A DNA stretch of 64,000 nucleotides, from contig QEAR01000087.1 in the NCBI GenBank assembly GCA_006535965.1, positions 27,249 to 91,248 of the forward strand. The letters run 5' to 3'. Origin of the DNA: Spizellomyces sp. 'palustris' (taxonomy: Eukaryota > Chytridiomycota > Chytridiomycetes > Spizellomycetales > Spizellomycetaceae). The notes beneath the pieces are model-generated. The model was given only the letters and a program-made list of their open reading frames with translations, was not told the DNA's origin and did not search any database. The translations under genes and the position numbers were made by a program. Numbering within the stretch: position 1 is the first letter of the stretch; every line of letters begins with the position of its first letter. This document shows, piece by piece, positions 42,185 to 54,300 of the stretch.

Positions 42185-44590
42185 ATGACAGTTCAGGTGG
42201 ACACTATCCCTCCCACAGTCACGGCTGGAGGCATTGACAATGCAGCCATAGTCCGTGTTCCAGAATCAGACTCGTATTCATACCTCACAAACAGTGACGT
42301 GCATCCAGAACCAGGCATGCAGGCTCTCATTAGCTTGGTTTTATCTCAAGACAAGGCTACTCTTTGTGGTCCCATTGGTTCAAGGCGCACTGTAGAATTA
42401 GAGGTTGGAAAAGACTTTGTCTATGGATTTGTCGCAAAGCAGTACAAGGTGTTTGACGACGAGCAAGAGTTTGACGGGTTTTGGAAGGGAACCCTACAGT
42501 TTTCTAAATTTAGGTGAGTTAGGGTTGGGATTAGGGTTCTTAGGGTTAGGTTGGGTTAGGTTGGGATTAGGGTTCTTAGGGTTAGCTTTCGGGTTCGGGT
42601 TAGGATTGGGTTCGGGTTCGCGTTAGGTTGGGGTTAGGATTGGGATTAGGGCCATGACTCGCTAACGCTCGTCATGGAGAGGGACGGCACTGCAACTATC
42701 GTTGTGCGTGGAAAGTTGCCTCTGGTTAGGGTTAGGGTTAGGGTTAGTAGGGTTCGCGTTAGGTTAGGGTTAGGGCCATGACTCGCTAACGCTCGTCATG
42801 GAGTGGGACGGCACTGCAACTATCGTTGTGCGTGGAAAGTTGCCTCTGTGCAACTTACTACCGTTCGTTGCACTTTGTTGGGATTAGGGCTATGACGCGC
42901 TGACGCTCGTCATGGAGCTCTGGCGAGTGCGAGAGCGCACTGCAACTGTCGTTTGCGTAAAAGGTTGCACTCTGTGCAACTCACTGCCGTTCGCTGCACT
43001 CTGTTGGGTTAGGGCCATGACTCGCTGACGCTCGTCATGGGTTCGTTGCACATTGTTACGTTAAGGCCACGACTCGCTAACGCTCGTCATGGGCCTTTTT
43101 GCAGATGGGCGCTAAAATCACTTGAACCAGCAACAGAGAAAGAGTTTGAAAAGGCAAAAGAGCAAATCGCCGCCCTCCCCGACAAGACGGACGGCGAGCA
43201 ACTCTACAACAAGGGTCTCGCCGCCATCAAGGCAGGCAATCACGAAGACGCAATCTCCATCTTGACCCAGGCCTTGACAACATGCGAAATCGAGGACGAG
43301 GAAGAGGACGACAATGACGATCCCCATGCTTCCCTCCGCTTGCAAATTCTCACTGCCCGTGCTCAAGCCTCCAACGCCCTCAGTGCTTGGCGTGCCGCCG
43401 TCCGTGACGGTGAGCTCGTCGAACGCATCTACGGTCGCCCCGTCGACGCTCTCAACAGCCTCAAACCCGCCGATGCCGGTGTCTACTTTAATTCCATCCT
43501 CGCCTCGGCAAAGGCAAACCAGGCCCTCGGCAACCTCGTCGCGGCCGGATCTGGGTACATGGCCATCATGATCCTCAACATGATCAAGGAACAGGCTGCG
43601 GAATTGTCAGACGGCCAAGAGGTCCCTGAACCCGTGCCCGCCGACGTTGCTGACAGCCTCATCCAACAAGCCTCGGCTGCCCTCGAGAAACTCGAGCAAG
43701 ACCCAAACACTACCACAATTTACACCCTCAAGATATCCCTGTTGGGCGTCGAACCCACCATTTGGCGAACCATCAAAGTCACCGCCAACACGACCCTCGG
43801 TGAGCTGCGCGAGTACATTATCATGGCCTTTGGCTGGTGCGGCACCCCCAATGTGCACGAGTTTGAAATCTATGACCACGGCGTCGTTCGCTTCACCACC
43901 ATCCCTGACGACTTTGTCATTCCCGACGATCAAGACGGCGAGTACGATGAGCGCCACGAAATTTGCGAAGACGAAGAGACCACCACGGTCGGTTTGGCCG
44001 TGTCGCAGGTTGGCGACACCTTTACCTTTATTTACGAAAAGGGCGACTGGGTCCACCAAATTGTCGTGGAAGAGACATCTGAGCAAGTGTTGCCAGACGC
44101 CTGTTGCGGCCATGATGAGGACGGAGACGACGAGCACGAGCACGCGCACGACCACCAACCCGAATTCCCCAAAATCATTGCCGGTGCCCGTGCCTGTCCC
44201 CCCGACTCTGTCGGCGGCCCGGCGGGTTACAAGGACTTTTTGCTGGCCGCCAGTGGCACCCCGTCTGGCAAGTTTGCGTCCCGCCTCGATGCCCTCAACT
44301 TTGCCGCCGAAAACGTGGGACTCTCCAACAGTGCTCTCGACTCTTGGGGCGGCGCTTCCAGGCGCGCCATTGAAGCCATGCTCTCTGGCGCGGACCTTGA
44401 TGATGACGAAGACGACACTACCGACGACACACCAAAGGATGTCAACAAGGGTGGGTGGGACCCTGAGGCATTCCAGTTGGAGGAAGTGGGCAAAGCCCTT
44501 GGTGCCATTGCAGCCATGATGGAGCAAGGGGATGATGACGACTGGGAGGATGAAGAGGACGATGAAGAGGACGATGAAGAGGACATTTAG
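42185..44590 (+). CDS. Acidic TPR-like protein with plasmid pRiA4b ORF-3-like domain
   Basis: Two exons (42185-42513, 43105-44590) join as AG|A to give 604 aa. The N-terminal 110 residues have no family I know. Residues about 140-260 contain TPR-like helices (EQLYNKGLAAIKAGNHEDAI and following). From about 320 comes a domain of the pRiA4b ORF-3-like family: TLKISLLGVEPTIWRTIKV, LGELREYIIMAFGWCG and HEFEIYD, ending near the CACCDH-like CCGHDEDG and the downstream IAGARACPPDSVGGPAGYKDFL. This domain is common in bacteria; its function is not established. The C-terminus is a run of Asp/Glu. The 591-bp intron is unusual and is listed separately. The start follows a CT tract and CCCCCAACA. Confidence 0.88.
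42514..43104 (+). repeat. Intronic tandem hairpin repeats with telomere-type sequence
   Basis: The intron begins GTGAGT and ends TTTTTGCAG. Its first 250 bp are degenerate TTAGGG/TTGGG units (for example GGGTTAGGGTTAGGG near 42725-42745). Five copies of a 24-bp element with inverted ends CATGAC..GTCATG (consensus middle TCGCTAACGCTC) lie at 42653, 42777, 42891, 43016 and 43068. The first three full units are about 114-125 bp long and share a CTGCAACTaTCGTTgtGCGT segment. Copies 3-5 differ by a few bases. Confidence 0.9.
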
Positions 44591-45017
44591 TTTCATTTTT
44601 CATTTTTTTGTGATACATTTTGATACAAGGACCTCGTACATGGATTTGTAGATCTGTCAATATATATTTCGATTGCTGTTTTTCCACAAAACTCTCCTTG
44701 AAGCGTGATCAAGTACATGAGATTGCAGGCCCTTTTTGCAAAAGCAACTATTGGATACAAGTGGATACCTAATTTTGCGCATTTGTTGAACAAGGAATCA
44801 CAATAGATTTCTCATCAATGGCGATAAAGGATGGATATTGGGGCATTGCGCATCATTGCGCTGGTCGTAAAGTAATACACAAGGGTTAGGGTTAGCAATG
44901 TCCACACGTGACCAAGATGACAATGCTCTCCCTCGTCGCTCTCCGTCCACTGCATCTCCACATTGTTTTACACATTATCAAAACCTTTGAGTGCGCAATG
45001 TCCCTTTCAAAAATAAA
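44591..45017. promoter_or_regulatory. Intergenic region with a telomere-type box
   Basis: The 3' flank of the acidic protein gene and promoter of the next gene. AGGGTTAGGGTTAG occurs at about 44884-44897, roughly 130 bp upstream of the next ATG, and an ACACGTGACC box lies near 44913. No gene is supported. Confidence 0.45.
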
Positions 45018-48000
45018 ATGTCCAATATCCAACTCCCCTCTCAACATGTCCCCACTCTAATTCAATCCTTTATCCAGTCTCCCAAAACCACGCCACTCGC
45101 TCCCCTCCTAACGCACCCAACCATCACCGACGCACTCATCACGAACCTAACCCCTCTCTTGCATTCACATTTAGCATCGGACCAGATCCGTGCTGTGGAA
45201 GCCATAGCAGAGGTATTGAGACATGCACAAGTCGAGATTTTCAGTGTGCTATGTCGGTTGGCGTTTCAGAGGTTGGCGTTCATGGATATACAAGATGGAG
45301 GGGCGGTGTCGTTGGCGGGGTACACCCACTGGCTCCGTGTAGTAGAAGACGTGGTCATGTCCCAAAAAGCTACGCACGGAATGGTATGTGGGTTCCTCAT
45401 GTTGAATTACCTTGCACGGTACGCTGCCATGCCAGATAAGAACCCGCGGGCGTCAAAGATGCTTGCACCCGTGGAATTACGGTTGGTGCAACGGATTGCG
45501 GAGGGGGATAAGACGGTTTTGTTGTGTCCTATGGGAATGATTGGGGCGCATGTGTTTGCCATGTTTTGTCAGGATGTGCGGCCGATGGGGAATTGGGGGC
45601 CTGTGGACAATGTTCAGCAGGTTTGTTTTTTTTGTTTTGGTTTTGTGCTGGTGTCTGAGAATGGGCACATGTGTGTGTGTGTGTGTTTTGTTGGTGTATT
45701 CACGCTTGTTTTTTTTTAAATAGTTTTTTAATCTCTTTTTCAATCTCGGGACGTTACCTCTTCCTCCGCAAAGTAGTGATCCGATTGTGCTATTAGATGA
45801 GGAATCGGTTCGTGAGTGGAGGACAACACTGCTATCGTACAACATATCGGACATTGAGGGAAAAGGATACTTTATGCCGTCGTGTTTGGCGCGGGACGTG
45901 CTGTTTACCGATTTGGTGTTTACGAACCGGACCAGAATCCAACTACGGTTTGAGAACGGTCAAGCGTTTTTTGAAAAAGCGTGTACGTTTCGCACCCAAC
46001 ATCCTATCCATGACCATTACGACTGGCTATGCGCCTTATCGAGACGACTTGTATTGAGTGATGATGCACGGGATGCGTTTGCGCGGCGGTTGGCCATGTA
46101 CTGTGCGATCCTCCAAGATGCCTTTATCCCATTCCTCTACCCTACCTGTTGTAAATCAAATGCCATAACACGGACGGGGGTACACCGATACGCATGTGAT
46201 CCCGGGAATTCAAATATGAAATCTCGTGTGCACGATCTGGCCATGCGAGAGTTTTCGACTGTGATGGATACCTTTTCCCAGGGGTGTGGACCTCTTGTGC
46301 AGACGCTTCGTGCGTACGTCCGTGCAACTCGACCGCATCAGGTATGGAGCTCGTGTACGCAGACAACGTGGAAAGGGCTCGGGAAACAGTTTCGAGAATG
46401 GAAGGGGGCGCCAAACGAGTGTCCGCTCGTTGTTGCCTATAACGAGACTGCCGCGATGGGTACCACGGACTGGCCGTATGCGATTCCGTGGCATGTGTAT
46501 TTCCTGAACGTCGGTATTGGGTCACTTGATGCCCAAATGTTTGTCACGTTGTGCAAGGACGAGATGCGGGCCTTGCGTCTCCTCGAAGCATTGCAAGTCC
46601 TATGTGAACGCGACAAGATACATGTGGACGCTACAAAACAAATGATGCAACTGATTACCAAACAACACCCGTCACCCTTTGATACTAGCACACACGACAC
46701 GATACACGTCGCCACGACCATGACGAAACTACTGGAGGCGCATACAGACCGATTCCGCCATCTCGTACCGTACTGGAAACCCACCAACACCCTTTTCACA
46801 CGTAAACGCAAACGGGGTATTCCAGACGACGGTACCAAAGCACCCATTAAAGGCAACCCTTTCAGCACGAGCGGAATCCTATCCACCCCACCAAAGGACC
46901 CGTCCATCCGAACCAAACTCTTGACCACAGCTGTACAAGCCTGGACCCAAGCCGTACATACCATGACACCAGAGTCCATTACCTACTACCTCACACCGCT
47001 CTGTAGTGGGCGGTACCCAGGCAAAGAAAAGTACATGCTCGACCTCGTACTAGTGAAATTCATTGAAACGCATCCAATCCACGCACCCACCATCCTTTGC
47101 TTATTATTATCGCAGATGAAACCGGATGCCTACCATCGTCACGAGTCGCCATTTTATGCTTTGGTGGATGGGATCCAAACCATGGATGATCAGAACCGTA
47201 TCGTTGTGTTAAAGAGGTTTGCAACTGCTGTTGATCATTGGGTACGGTTTTGGATGGATTGTTTGAATGGAGTTTCCGAGGGGGTCAAGACCAGTGTATG
47301 GGAATGGGTCATGGAGCAAGTGGACTATCAACTTGGGATTCAGAAAGGAGAGACGAGGATGGATGCGGTGGGATTGGTCAAGAGGACGTGTGCTGCTGGG
47401 TATGTTGGGTTATTACCGTTTCTGATTGGGAGCCGACAAGGGGTTTCCAAAAGGGTTTTGGTTGAGAGGATGGATGAAGCGATTCTTGGAGTATTTGGAG
47501 GCAAGTGTTTAAAGGATTCCAAAGAGTTTTTGATAAAGGTGCTTTCGGCGGATGGTACAATGAATGGAGAAGAGGACATAAAGGTTCTTGAGAGGGTATG
47601 TATACCCGTGCGTTTCCAATTTTTTTTACAAAAAGGCTGTTTAACATTGATGATGGGCGTTTGTAACTAGTTGTTTCAAGTATTAGAAGCAAAAAAATCT
47701 GGGGAATGGTTTGAAGAGTACTGGGTTGAACCCATCCTAGAAGCAAGTATTTTCATCCCCATCCAACTATTTTTCAACAATCAGCCCCTATTACAATGGC
47801 TAAACGTAAACCTGACAACTCTTTTTATAGAGCATTCTATCAAGTCCATACACCCAATCCACAGGTCACCTCCTCGCGTTCCAGCTCTTGCGACACCATC
47901 CCCGTCTCTTCATACCCCATACACCCCAAACCGGCCTCGCGAAATGGGTGATGGCACTAGACACATACAGTGATCCAGATCCTGTACTGCGTATATGGCG

Positions 48001-49012
48001 TCAAGCCTGGGAGACCTGTCCAATAGAATGGATGGAATCCGTCGTGAGCGTCTTGCACCTCACGTCAGGACATGTCAAAAATGGCCTAGAAGGCATGATA
48101 CTCGATTGGATCAACACGGACCCCCAACTCTTGACACGCACCCTATCGAAAATGGTTCAAAATCCACCACCTTTCAAAACACTCTTTTGTCATCTCGTGC
48201 AACATCATACGCAAAAAACCATTTCCTGTATCGAAACGGTCATGACCCATTGGGAGAACATCATGACGTTATTGGGATACGCATTCGAGGACTTGCGCTC
48301 CTATATCCTTCATTCCGAAATCATCATGCAAGGACTCGTGGATTTGGTGCATCCTAGTGTCCAAAAAAATGTACTCGCGTTTTTGACGCGTGTGTATGAG
48401 ACGAGTGTACCCGACTTTCATTGGCGGTTATGGAGGGGGTTTGCATTATGGGGCGGCGTGAGAGGGCACGAATGGGAGGGGTTGATAAAATGTCTTTTGC
48501 AAGGGGGTGATAAAGCCCTTGTAAAGGATATTGTGTTTGGAGTACTAGGAGAATTGGAATTCATAACCAACACCACCACCACCACCACAACAGATCAGGA
48601 AAGCATGCTACGAATCCTTTCTCAGGTATCCTCCCAAACCCCCATTTACGACACTGTCTTCTTTTCATTTGCCAAACGATGGGTACACCGCGGAGACCCC
48701 TTCCTCATCTTTCTCTCCCACGTTTGCTCTCATCAAACTCTGGACCCCGACATCTTAACCCACATTTTATCGTCCACCTCAACCGGACGAGCCCGGGCCC
48801 TGTACACCCTCCTCCAATCCAACCAACACCTCAAAGAGATATCCCGACATGTAGATCGTATTGTCCTTGGATGCGTGGATCCAATTTGTGCAAGTGATTA
48901 TCAAAAGGTACTCAAATGCGTTGTGCGGGATGTGGGTATCGAGTTTGTAAGGCGGGCTGTTCAAGGGGTTTATGATGGGAGGGTGTACATGGTTTTGAAT
49001 GACTTTGTTTAA
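45018..49012 (+). CDS. Large unidentified, predicted alpha-helical protein
   Basis: At least four exons: 45018-45620, 45724-47595, one from 47671 to about 47720-47746, and one from about 47830 to 49012, the first two joining in phase 0. The product is about 1,200 aa. It is rich in Leu, Trp, His and Thr and reads like a helical-repeat scaffold, with regular amphipathic helices (for example LRLLEALQVLCERDKIHVD; DEAILGVFGG). There is a basic patch KRKRG near the middle and a Thr run near 48575-48592. I see no catalytic motif, signal peptide or membrane helix. I considered Mediator tail subunits and Fanconi-type solenoids, but no diagnostic motif supports them. In exon 4 the frame AGC-ATT-CTA after TTTTTATAG fits best, but the matching donor is unresolved. 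Confidence 0.75.
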
Positions 49013-49658
49013 TTTTCGTTTTGTATTTAATGGGGTTTTCGGTTTTTGTAATGTGAGTAATCGCACACGAGGGTTTTTTCTGTTGTGGTGTGTCATGGAT
49101 GCAAAATATTAAGACCATTCCCTGACATTGGCATCTATGGGCATTGGCATCAAAAACACTGTTAAAGAGAAAAATGCAAGTATTTTTGTTACATTACGTT
49201 GGGTATCAGAGTTTTATACAAGCATGCTGTTCTCTTCATTATCACGTTACATACATCAAGTTTACAAGGATGGGTTCTATCCACGATGGGAAACAATGAG
49301 TTCAACTCGGGCAAAGCAAGCTTGACAAATCGTCATCCACACCCCCAAGGACAATCAACTGCGAAAGGGAATCCCGCAAGTGGGCAGTACCCCCACACGG
49401 GGGCTGCGTCCCATAGGGGCTACCCCAGGGCGGGTAGCCTCCCAAGGGGGGGCTTGCTAGCAAAGTGGGGCATAAACCTTTGGGGTCAAGTCCCCAGGAT
49501 GGCTCTTGGAGGAATCAGAAACCTGCAGAGTTTCTTCGCGGCCTGTGGCTGCGTCGAAACTACCTCAACCCAGCGCCGTCAGGTTCCGCCCCACACCTAA
49601 CCAAACAGGTGGACAGCAGCACGGTGGGTGCGGAATGCAACACGTATCCCCCAATATT
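49013..49658. repeat. GC-rich array of short hairpins in an intergenic region
   Basis: Within an AT-rich flank, 49375-49545 is GC-rich and holds successive perfect inverted repeats: CCCCC-acac-GGGGG (49390-49403), GGCTACCC-6 nt-GGGTAGCC (49418-49439), the palindrome TTGCTAGCAA (49454-49463), TGGGG-6 nt-CCCCA (49481-49496) and AGAAAC-7 nt-GTTTCT (49517-49535). No protein-like frame spans it. It could be a structured RNA, a mobile hairpin element or a mitochondrial-DNA insertion. Confidence 0.7.
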
Positions 49659-50465
49659 CTAATAAACAGTAGAATGATACAACACCTTAACAACCCTCTC
49701 CAAAGGCTCAACACACACAAAACAAACATTCTGCTCATGCCCGGACTCAAACAACGGCCCCCCGGTATTTCTGACCGCAGTAACAGCATAAACACTAGAC
49801 CGAATCACCAACCCGTCCCCCGATTTCCGTACATTAACACAGGATTTATAAATCTCTTTAACAACATTTAGGTAGGGTTCAAGTGTTTCCTCGAATTGAT
49901 TCAGTGGACCCCCAATCACAATCAATTTGAATACCCGGAACAAAAATTCTGATCGCTCAGGGTCTGTCCAGATGGTGTTCGTCGTGTCTGTTAGAGTTTT
50001 GTGGAGGGTTGTTGTTAGGTGGGTGTCGTGGAGGGTTTGGATGAGTGTACCAGAGGCGTGTGTGAGCGTTCCTAAAAGATGAGATATGAGAATACTAATA
50101 CCAATACCGAAAAACACACACAACAAAACATACGATTCATCCGAACCCGAGAAAGCACCTCCAAAGTCGTAAACGTACACGGAACAACTTGACTAGACAC
50201 AGACCGTACAACCCCAAGCCCCTACCCAAATCCCAAAATAATCAACACTTGACAAAAAACATTACAAAATTTCATTCTTTACAGGAAGAATCCCACTATT
50301 CAATAAATCCACAAGAAAAGTCTCGGTATCATGGGGTGGGAGGTACACATCATAAGATGTTCTCAACAACCGGAGATTGAGACCCCATTTTTGAAGGAGG
50401 GGATCAAGTGGTTTTGGTGTTGGGGGTGTGAATGTGTAGGTGGGGGTTAATGTCGGTGTGAGCAT
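49659..50465 (-). CDS. CFAP300: CFAP300 homologue (ciliary dynein-arm assembly factor)
   Basis: In animals and algae CFAP300 is needed to assemble or transport axonemal dynein arms. Exons (minus) 50465-50266, 50192-50134 and 50071-49659 total 672 nt, 223 aa, phases consistent. The diagnostic C-terminal region is PERSEFLFRVFKLIVIGG, then LNQFEETLEPYLNVVKEIYK, then SSVYAVTAVRNTGG and CFVCVEPLERVVKVLYH; the family has DREEFLF, GG, YLE, IYKDLVSVRK and a VLYH end at matching spacing. The middle exon has VVPCTFTTLEVLSRV, matching the family VPCT block. It is slightly shorter than human (about 267 aa), mainly at the N-terminus, so an upstream exon is possible. Two ACGCGT boxes lie upstream. It implies a motile flagellum. 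Confidence 0.9.
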
Positions 50466-51317
50466 CGCAAGTGCGAAAAAGGAAAGGAAAAAAAACTAAG
50501 AGATACGAGAAAGCAAAGCAGCAAACTCACAAAAAGCTGAATGTGGTTTTTGAACGCGTTGAACGTGTTGGATGACGTGAGCCAATCTTTGTTAACGCGT
50601 ACTTTCGCTTGTGTAAGAATGTAAACGATTTTCAAAACACTCTTTTTCTTTTACAGAGACGTATGCACTCTGCACACCCCAAAAAAACATGGAATAAAAC
50701 AAAACGCAAACTCATAACAACCAAACAAAATAAAAATTCAAACACATTGAACAAATCATTCGTTTTGCCCGTCATATTCATATCAAAATACATACCCTCT
50801 TTTTGAGAGCATCGGGCTCGGAACGTTCATGTATATACCCATTCACATTCCTACTTGCCTTGATGAAACGATACAAATTTGGAAGAGGGCAGTGGTATCG
50901 TGTATAGCACCATGTAATGCCAAACCGACGGGCAAAAGTGAATCATACCAACGACACGCTAAATAAATTAGGGTTACCTGCTCTTGACCCTTGACTAACC
51001 CTAAATAGAACGTCCTGGTCGCGAGCCAGGTAGGTATATGGAACTTTTACAGTCCGCGTGTTAAAAAACACAAAAGTCCAAATCAGAAAAGCAACCCGTA
51101 GACGAATCTCTCCGTTTTCGTGTGCTCTGGGATCCAAAGCACGTCAAACAGCTTCAAATCACAACCCTAATTCAAAAAAACAAACCCACATCCACCACCG
51201 TGCATAACTCTCAAATATTTATTAACACAAAACAGTTTCTAAAAAAAACTCCAAAAAAAACCCCCATCCAATCTGTATCAAAAGACACAGCCTAAGTCCC
51301 CAGTTCTCGGATCCCTC
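50466..51317. promoter_or_regulatory. CFAP300 promoter and PLK4 3' flank
   Basis: An 850-bp gap between two same-strand genes. ACGCGT (MCB/E2F-like) occurs at 50554-50559 and 50595-50600, about 90-135 bp upstream of the CFAP300 ATG. Short A-rich tracts and single TTAGGG or CCCTAA units (near 50968, 50998, 51163) occur. No gene is supported. Confidence 0.45.
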
Positions 51318-54300
51318 TCATCGCATACCTCTAGCCCCTCCCCGAGGACCAGTCGGCACTCGAGCACCTCCAGTGGAACTACCACTACCATGCGCACCCG
51401 CAAACCCAGCCAACTGAAGAAACTGTGGAAAGTGCGCCAGCTTGGTCTTGGCGTAATCGGGGAGATGCTTATCGATTTGGAACCTGATTAAAAGTTTGGA
51501 GTTTCAACTAGGATTCAAGAGCATAGCACTGCAGTCAATCGGAAACAAACCTTTTCGTTCCGTCTTGCTCGGTTCTATCCGCTTCTGCCCACTCTAGCGT
51601 TTGGTCACGCGGGTCAACTACCATTCGTACACCGTCGCCAAACAACATGACAAATTTCCCTTCGGTGGTTTTCATACACCAGCCCACATTGGCCAAAAAC
51701 TGGAAATTTAACTCTCCACTTGCTCCAGAGGCGGATGCTCCGGATGACATTTTTGCTTCACCAGCGGCATTAGCCGCGTTCGCCGGTGCCTTTCTGATAG
51801 CAAACGTGTCGCTGGCGGCCGCGCGTACAGGTGCCTGTGGTGGTCGACCCACTGAGGATGTTGCGGCCGACACGATCCCTCCGCGATTCTGATGACTGCG
51901 TTGTCCGCTGGGTTTGTAGGTATCATGTCGCGCCGTTTGTCCAACCTTTTCCCCCATTGGGCTTTGCATAGTGCCGCTTTGTACAGGCCTTCCATCATAA
52001 TCCCCATGAAGTGGCCAGTTATCGCTAGCACCAGCGTTGATGCCCTGCCGAGGGGTGTTGCCATTTCTGGTACTGGCCACCGCCCCACTACTCCCACTCC
52101 TCGTATATGTGGACATGGCACTAGGATGAAACGAGTCTGCCTCCCGCCGATCACCGTCCCTTCCTCCCGACACTCCCGACACAATCCTGCAGTGAGAACT
52201 CTTTAGAATGACTGGATACCGTGTTGTAGAATCCAGCTTGCCGCTTCTCTCAACGTCCATGCATTGTTTCAGGCACTCTTGTACGTGGCGCACCACGGGG
52301 GCAACATGGGAGGGTATATCCAACGTCTCACATGTGCTTGTTGCCACAGAAGGACTTGGTAACCGGATCTGGTGGACTTCGGCGCTTTCCCTGCCCTCAC
52401 TATCCCCTCTGGAAAGCCTAACTTCCATCATTCCGCGCGACACAGAATAATGTGCACGGGTGCCGTTGTAAAAGACCATTTCAAAGTCTGCAAGCGGAGC
52501 ATTTTCCATTAATATGCATTTCGCTTGCGGTGAGTAAAAGATAATCTGGGATACAAACTGTGTGAGTACCACGCGGTGTAATAAACCGAGGGAGTGACCC
52601 TACCTTTGGGGTCTTGGATCGTACAAGCTCTACGAAACGGCTGCCATAGCGGTACTTTTTAACGTACCCTGGCGGCAGAGTCGCGCGCTCAAATGTCTGC
52701 ACCGGTCTAGCAGACGAATTCAATGGATCGACCGATCGATCAAACAAAGAAATCTTGGTAGTAAATGAATGGTGTGAGCAAACTTTATGGAATCCAATTA
52801 ATATTGGCGTAAAGGTTGCTAACCTCGTTACTGTCGCTGCTAATAAGCATTAGGTACTCCTCCCCGATAAAGTCCAGAAGCAATTCGCCTGTCTCAAGGA
52901 TACTAACATTCCCATGCTTGGTCTTTTGTCGGAGTGATTTCAATCGCACTGTTGAAAATGCAGGTAGTTCGGGCACGTCACTTCTGGAATATCGCGTATT
53001 GTGCAGTTCCGAACTGATAGTGCGAGATCCATCTGAGGATCTGTGCCTCGGTGAATTGCCTGATTCTCCTGCCTCACCAGAGAGTGGGCTCGATGTAGAT
53101 GATCCCCGATAGCCATCCCTCCCATTCACCGCATTCTCCTTCAGTGGCCGGTGATCTACCATGTCTTCCTGCTCCGCGCGAGTCGGTGCGCGTACCCGAC
53201 CCCTTTTGGCTCTACTATCTCCTTCAGATGGTGTAGGTCGCTGGTTCTCTTTAAAACCGACGCGTTCTGTCAGGACGTCAGATGATCCCGGTGCCGCTCC
53301 AGAACTGTTTGTAGCAGTCGGCTGTCGAGTAACCTCTCGTAATGGAGATCTTCTTCTTTGGGTACTGTCAAAGACTGGGGAAAGTGGTCGTAGAGAAGAT
53401 ACTGGCAGAGTTGGGTTAAAGAATGGATGACTCAGAACTTTTGTGAGTGCCAGGCGTCTTTTCGGATCCTAAGATAATGTGTGTAAGAAAGCTGCCGTCT
53501 GCCCAAAAGAGGAGGACACAATAGGCAGTCAACATACCTTTTGCAGCAATCGATGCACTAAATCCTTTGCATGTGCTGAGAGACTGTCAGGTAGACTGTA
53601 GTCTACACGGCTTACTCTGTCGAGGGTATTTTTCACTGCCTTGCTCTAGACCGCCATCTGAGTTACACGATACGTACATATTGGGATCCAAACCACCTGC
53701 ATACCTCAAATGGGGGCGTTCCGGTCAATATGGTGACTATCATGCATCCCAGAGACCACACATCGGAAGTGAGCCCATATGGTTGTCGAGACACGATCTC
53801 ACTAACAGAAAGCAGCGTCATTCATAGGGGGATATGCTTTATCAGTCCCGAAAAAACGTACGGTGATATGTAGTTTGGTGTTCCACACATGGTTTTCTGT
53901 TCTCCTTCCGGATCATTCAGTTTAACTGCCAATCCAAAATCTGCAATTTTCTAAGAATCCGGGATAACATGTTGTTAGCGGCGGTGGATTCAGTGTTACG
54001 GTACAAGACACATACCACATCGAAATTATCTGTCAGTAACAGATTTGACAGCTTGAGGTCACGGTGAATAATGCCGTTTGCGTGTAGGTATAACAGGCCA
54101 CGGACAATCTGGGCCATCACCCCGCGCGCCTCTGGTTCCGTCAAAGGGCACTTCCTCTGATGAATGTACCGGTATAGCTCTCCGTTTTGACACAATTCCA
54201 TCACAAGGTACACGTAGGATTGATCTTCAAAGTAATTGTAAAGCTCCAGAATAGATGGATGATGCAACTGCCAGTGAATTTCCACTTCATTCGCAACTCG

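Noticed and set aside
43607-44596. A 329-aa minus-strand frame antisense to the acidic pRiA4b-like gene
   Set aside because: It mirrors the codon bias of the plus-strand gene; the plus-strand product has recognisable domains and the antisense one has none.
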